This document shows positions 5,900 through 9,214 of a stretch of DNA of 9,214 nucleotides, piece by piece. The notes under the pieces are model-generated. The model was not told where the DNA came from and did no database searches. It worked only from the letters and a program-made list of their open reading frames with translations. The position numbers and the translations under genes were made by a program. The stretch comes from JAHEDH01 sp965364515 (GTDB lineage: Bacteria; Actinomycetota; Acidimicrobiia; Spongiisociales; ZC4RG35): NCBI GenBank assembly GCA_965364515.1, contig CBDTXZ010000123.1, positions 1-9,214 of the forward strand, in the 5' to 3' direction. Position 1 is the first letter of the stretch. The number at the start of each line of letters is the position of its first letter.

Positions 5900-7804
5900 T
5901 TTCACAGTGGCGGCTGGTACAGCTACCTCAAGTACGACGAAGACCAAGACCGGCCGTCGGTGGACCGCAACCTGCTGAGGCGTGTGTGGTCGTACGGTGC
6001 GCCCTATCGGCTCGCCCTGCTCGGCGTGTTGGCGACGGTGTTCGTCATCTCCGGCTTGAGCGTGGTTCCACCGATCATCACGCGGCTGATCGTCGACGAG
6101 GCGATTCCGAATTCGGATCTCCGCCAGCTGACCCTTCTGGGCGGCGCCATGGTGGCCGTCCCGCTCATCAACTCGCTCGTCGGAATCGCACAGCGCTGGT
6201 GGTCGTCACGGGCGGGCGAGGGCATCATCTACGACCTCCGCCGGGAGCTGTACGAGCATCTTCAGCGGATGTCGCTGTCGTTCTTCACCTCGACCAAGAC
6301 CGGTGAGCTGATCTCCCGACTCAACAACGACGTCGTCGGGGCCCAACAGGCCATCACCGGCACGTTCGTGTCGATCGTCTCGAATGTGGTCTCGGTGGTG
6401 GTCATCCTCGCCGTGATGCTGCAATCGAGCATTCTGCTGACCGTGCTGGCAGTTGCGGCACTTCCGCTGTTCGTTCTCCCCGCCAGGCGGGTCGGCAAGG
6501 TCCTGCGGCGCATCACCGAGCAGCAGATGAACCACAACGCTTCGATGTCGGCGATCCTCCAAGAGACCTTCAACGTCAGCGGAGCGCTCCTCGTCAAACT
6601 CTTCAACCGTTCGAGCGAGGAGTCCGAGAAGTTCGGCGTCGAGGCCAGGGCCGTGCGCGATCTGGGAGTCAGACGCGCCATGGTCGGCCGCTGGTTCTTC
6701 GCCGGGCTCGGACTGGTCAGTGCGGTCGGGACTGCGGCCGTCTTCTGGGTCGGCGGATACCTGGTCATCACCACCGAAGACATCACGATCGGCGTGCTGG
6801 TGATGTTCGCCGGCTTGCTCACCCAGCTCTACGGTCCGCTCTCGGCCATCTCGAACTCGCGTGTCGAGTTCGCCACTTCGCTGGTCAGCTTCGAGCGGGT
6901 CTTCGAGATCATGGACCTGGCGACCGATCTCCCCGAGCGGGCCGACGCGACCGAGCTCGGGGACGTCGAGGGTCGCATCGATTTCGACGGCGTGTACTTC
7001 TCCTACGTGAGTGCGACGCCACAGGGGCTGGAAGGCATCAAGCGCTTCAATCCTTTCGGCCGATCGGCTGGAGACGACGGAGGGCCTGTGGCTGCGATGA
7101 CCTCGACCCGGGAATGGGCGCTCGAAGACGTGTCGTTCACTGCCGAACCAGGACAACTCGTTGCGCTCGTCGGCCCGAGCGGTGCAGGCAAGACCACCAT
7201 CAGCTACCTGCTTCCTCGTCTCTACGACGTGAACCGGGGTGCGGTGAAGATCGACGGACACGACGTCCGTAGCGTGACGTTGGGGAGCCTGGCGGACTCC
7301 ATCGGCGTGGTCACCCAGGAGACCTATCTCTTCCACGACACGATCGCCGCCAACCTTCGGTATGCCCGGCCAGACGCCACCGACGAGGAGATGAGGGCGG
7401 CCTGCGAGGCGGCGAACATCTCCGAGTTCATCGAGTCTCTGTCCGAAGGCTACGACACCGTCGTGGGGGAGCGGGGATACCGCCTTTCCGGCGGCGAGAA
7501 GCAGCGGATCGCCATCGCCAGGGTGATCCTCAAGAACCCGTCGATCTTGGTGCTTGATGAGGCGACGTCGCATCTCGACACCCGGTCCGAGGCCCTCATC
7601 CAGGATGCACTGGAGCGTCTCATGAGGCAGCGGACGTCGGTGGTGATCGCCCATCGGCTGTCGACCGTGAAGGCGGCCGACAAGATCCTGGTCATCGACG
7701 AGGGGAGGCTGGTCGAGAGCGGCACCCACGAGGAGCTTCTCGCGCACGGCGGACTCTATGCCACCCTTCATGACACGCAGTTCCGCGAGCGCCAGCTGTC
7801 GTGA
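5897..7804 (+). CDS. ABC exporter half-transporter (fused membrane and ATPase domains)
   Basis: From the proposed ATC start the product is 635 residues, the normal size of a type I (MsbA/BmrA-like) half-transporter. The N-terminal half has six hydrophobic helices with the coupling-region FFTSTKTGELISRLNNDV (about 128-145). The ATPase half has all motifs: Walker A GPSGAGKTT (426-434), Q-loop VTQETYLF, signature LSGGEKQR (530-537), Walker B ILVLDEATS (550-558) and the H-loop AHR (His586). It should work as a homodimer or with a partner, exporting an unknown lipid, drug or peptide. About 36 extra residues (371-406) sit between the first strands of the ATPase domain. The safe start, GTG 5960, would drop 21 residues (FHSGGWYSYLKYDEDQDR and neighbours) that look coding. 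The gene overlaps the next by GTGA. Confidence 0.9.
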   Translation: MFHSGGWYSYLKYDEDQDRPSVDRNLLRRVWSYGAPYRLALLGVLATVFVISGLSVVPPIITRLIVDEAIPNSDLRQLTLLGGAMVAVPLINSLVGIAQRWWSSRAGEGIIYDLRRELYEHLQRMSLSFFTSTKTGELISRLNNDVVGAQQAITGTFVSIVSNVVSVVVILAVMLQSSILLTVLAVAALPLFVLPARRVGKVLRRITEQQMNHNASMSAILQETFNVSGALLVKLFNRSSEESEKFGVEARAVRDLGVRRAMVGRWFFAGLGLVSAVGTAAVFWVGGYLVITTEDITIGVLVMFAGLLTQLYGPLSAISNSRVEFATSLVSFERVFEIMDLATDLPERADATELGDVEGRIDFDGVYFSYVSATPQGLEGIKRFNPFGRSAGDDGGPVAAMTSTREWALEDVSFTAEPGQLVALVGPSGAGKTTISYLLPRLYDVNRGAVKIDGHDVRSVTLGSLADSIGVVTQETYLFHDTIAANLRYARPDATDEEMRAACEAANISEFIESLSEGYDTVVGERGYRLSGGEKQRIAIARVILKNPSILVLDEATSHLDTRSEALIQDALERLMRQRTSVVIAHRLSTVKAADKILVIDEGRLVESGTHEELLAHGGLYATLHDTQFRERQLS

Positions 7805-8724
7805 GCGTCGGGAGAGCGGACGTCGTCGAGGCAGCGAAGCGCATCGGCGGCCGTGTCCGGAGAACACCGATCATCGAGGTCGAGGTTCGTGGGCGACGCC
7901 TCACCCTGAAGCTGGAATTGTTGCAACACACCGGATCGTTCAAGCCGCGAGGTGCCTTCAACCGGACACTCGGGGCGGACTCCATCCCCCAGGCCGGTGT
8001 CATCGCTGCCTCGGGTGGCAATCATGGCCTTGCGGTTGCCCACGTCGCCAGAGAGTTGGGGATCCCGGCCGAGGTCTTCGTACCCGAGGTCTCCCCCAAG
8101 GTGAAGGTCGATGCCATTGGGTCGTTGGGAGCGACCGTGCGGGTCGGAGGCGCGCTCTACCACGACGCGCTCGTCGCCTCACAGCGGCGGGCGGAGGCCA
8201 CCGGTGCCTTGCAGATCCATGCGTATGACCACCCGCTCACGGTGGCCGGTCAGGGCACCATGGCGGCGGAAGTCTCGGAACAGGTCCCGGATGTGTCCGA
8301 GGTGTTGATCGCCGTCGGTGGTGGAGGACTGGTGTCGGGGGCAGTCGCGTGGTTCGGGAAGGAGACTCCCGTGGTAGCCGTCGAGCCGATCGGATCGCCA
8401 GCCCTCGATCGTGCGCTCGCAGCGGGGGCACCGGTGGACGTCGAGATCGAGAGCGTCGCCTCCGACAGCCTGGGGGCGAGATCGATCGGTGCCGTCCCCT
8501 GGGAGGTGCTCTCTTCGTGCCCGCCCCGATCGGTGTTGGTCGGCGATGACTCGATCGTCGCCGCACAACGCTGGCTGTGGCGTCACGTCAGGCTCGTGGT
8601 CGAGCCCGGAGGCGCGACGGCGTTCGCTGCGGTGCTCGATGGGACACACAGCCCATCCGAAGACGGCACCACGGTTGTCGTCGTGTGTGGTGCCAACACC
8701 GACCCGACCACGGTGGCGGGTTGA
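7801..8724 (+). CDS. PLP-dependent threonine/serine dehydratase family protein
   Basis: The 307-residue fold-type II PLP enzyme most likely deaminates L-threonine or L-serine to 2-oxobutyrate or pyruvate plus ammonia; a racemase or related beta-eliminating activity is possible. Motifs: the Schiff-base lysine Lys48 in TGSFKPRGAFN, SGGNHG (71-76) facing the substrate carboxylate, and the phosphate-binding VGGGGL (172-177). Where many bacterial enzymes have a serine contacting the pyridine nitrogen, this has Cys296 (VVVCGANTD), as in the mammalian liver serine dehydratase group. There is no C-terminal ACT regulatory domain, so it is the short catabolic type rather than allosteric IlvA. The GTG start (7801-7803) overlaps the exporter stop as GTGA, with no Shine-Dalgarno, which implies translational coupling. 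Its stop is 2 bp from the stop of the convergent gene. Confidence 0.9.
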   Translation: MSVGRADVVEAAKRIGGRVRRTPIIEVEVRGRRLTLKLELLQHTGSFKPRGAFNRTLGADSIPQAGVIAASGGNHGLAVAHVARELGIPAEVFVPEVSPKVKVDAIGSLGATVRVGGALYHDALVASQRRAEATGALQIHAYDHPLTVAGQGTMAAEVSEQVPDVSEVLIAVGGGGLVSGAVAWFGKETPVVAVEPIGSPALDRALAAGAPVDVEIESVASDSLGARSIGAVPWEVLSSCPPRSVLVGDDSIVAAQRWLWRHVRLVVEPGGATAFAAVLDGTHSPSEDGTTVVVVCGANTDPTTVAG

Positions 8725-8726
8725 GC

Positions 8727-9095
8727 TCAACGAGTGAGATTCCTGGCCAGTTGAGGATCTGTCGGCGAGAGCAGCAGCCGCGCACCATCGTGGGTGAACC
8801 ACAGTCCCGGCATCGCCTGGAGCCACTGCTGCGGCGGGAGAGCCGCCAACCGGCGCACGCCCCGCCGGCCCGGGTCGTAGACGAGTACTGACGCACCGGG
8901 AGAGCCGACTCCGTCGAGACAGCCGGTGAGGTCGAAGTCGCCGAACAAGATCGCCATGGCCTCGGCGCCGTCGATCTGCTCGCCGTCTTCGGTCCAGGTG
9001 GTGATGTGATCTTCGGTACAGACCGACAGCGCGATGTTGCGCCACTGATACCGCTGGTGCCGGCAGCCGCCGGGGAAGTCGATGACGTTGTCCAT
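8727..9095 (-). CDS. Small conserved-looking protein of unknown function
   Basis: The 122-residue product is soluble, with no signal peptide or membrane helix. It begins MDNVIDFPGGCRHQRYQWRN and has three cysteines (11, 26, 59) that do not form a CxxC motif. The middle is acidic (residues 36-62, EDGEQIDGAEAMAILFGDFD). The C-terminal half is Leu/Pro-rich and mentions of PGLWFTHDGARLLLS suggest a compact beta fold. I recognise no family. Coding status is supported by the plausible promoter, by an intact frame of natural composition and by the exact abutment to the dehydratase stop. ATG 9095 is the only good start; TACGTT lies 6 nt upstream and no Shine-Dalgarno is seen. Confidence 0.7.
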   Translation of the reverse strand: MDNVIDFPGGCRHQRYQWRNIALSVCTEDHITTWTEDGEQIDGAEAMAILFGDFDLTGCLDGVGSPGASVLVYDPGRRGVRRLAALPPQQWLQAMPGLWFTHDGARLLLSPTDPQLARNLTR

Positions 9096-9107
9096 GCCTG
9101 CAACGTA
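9096..9107 (-). promoter_or_regulatory. Candidate leaderless promoter (-10 TACGTT) of the small unknown gene
   Basis: On the minus strand TACGTT (9102-9107) is followed by 6 nt and ATG 9095. The context GCGATACGTTGC matches that before ATG 4948 at most positions. The expected -35 position (about 9125-9130) has no TTGACA-like box and lies next to the inner edge of the heptamer array. Confidence 0.4.
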
Positions 9108-9131
9108 TCGCAGGGGTAGGACAGAATCTGT

Positions 9132-9214
9132 TCACGTTCTACGTTGCACGCCCCACGCTCCACGCTCCACGCTCCACGCTCCACGCTCCACGCTCCACGC
9201 TCCACGCTCCACGC
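9132..9214. repeat. Heptanucleotide tandem array (CCACGCT)n, running off the window
   Basis: Eight perfect CCACGCT units (9153-9208) and six bases of a ninth (9209-9214) reach the right edge, so the full length is unknown. Three degenerate units in the same register precede them: TCACGTT (9132), CTACGTT (9139) and GCACGCC (9146). A perfect core with a decayed edge is the usual sign of a slippage-expanded array. On the minus strand it reads as a repeated GAWSVER peptide, but nothing suggests it is translated. Confidence 0.9.

Noticed and set aside
5797..6306. Plus-strand frame with ATG 5878 behind the exporter promoter region
   Set aside because: It overlaps the exporter in another frame and becomes Arg/Ala/Pro-rich; AAGGAG lies after this ATG, not before it.
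6206..7867. 553-residue minus-strand open frame opposite the ABC exporter
   Set aside because: It is antisense to a gene with every ABC motif intact; it is rich in Arg, His, Asp and Gly as expected from GC-rich antisense and shows no domain.
8588..9205. Long minus-strand frame starting with a repeated GAWSVER peptide
   Set aside because: The repeat is only the heptamer array read in triplets (21 nt = 3 units), and the rest overlaps the 9095 gene in another frame and runs into the dehydratase antisense strand.
9132..9214. CRISPR array
   Set aside because: The units are 7 bp and contiguous with no spacers.
1..9214. tRNA, rRNA, transposase, phage or defence genes
   Set aside because: I looked on both strands and found no cloverleaf, rRNA core, transposase motif or recognisable defence domain; the ABC and ATP-grasp genes alone do not make such a system.

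Overview
The window is GC-rich bacterial DNA with densely packed genes, GTG starts, GTGA stop/start overlaps and several genes whose TANNNT-type -10 box lies 6-8 nt before the start codon. This points to a high-GC Actinomycetota; an Acidimicrobiia-like lineage is my best guess from protein style and is not proven. I see no rRNA, tRNA, CRISPR array, transposase, integrase or phage gene.

Layout, left to right. (1) 1-254 (+): the C-terminal end of a protein that starts outside the window, made of four copies of the peptide SFEANELARMLVLAP joined by short acidic linkers, followed by a strong hairpin terminator. (2) A divergent pair: a metallo-beta-lactamase-fold hydrolase (1063-326, -) and an ATP-grasp protein (1161-2528, +). 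(3) A minus-strand block read from 5726 down to 2534: a lipoate/octanoate ligase-type protein, a fusion of type II 3-dehydroquinate dehydratase (AroQ) with an alpha/beta hydrolase, a YhhN-family lysoplasmalogenase-like membrane protein coupled to it by a GTGA overlap, and a membrane-anchored lytic transglycosylase-like protein that probably has its own promoter. (4) A plus-strand pair: an ABC exporter half-transporter that appears to start at a rare ATC codon, then a PLP-dependent threonine/serine dehydratase coupled by another GTGA overlap. (5) A small unknown gene (9095-8727, -) convergent with the dehydratase, with a heptanucleotide tandem array (CCACGCT) just upstream of its promoter and running off the right edge.

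Most genes are chromosomal housekeeping or metabolism. The parts I cannot explain from known families are the repeated amphipathic peptide at the left edge, the AroQ-hydrolase fusion, the apparent ATC start and the heptamer array beside a promoter. I found no defence, mobile or biosynthetic cluster.
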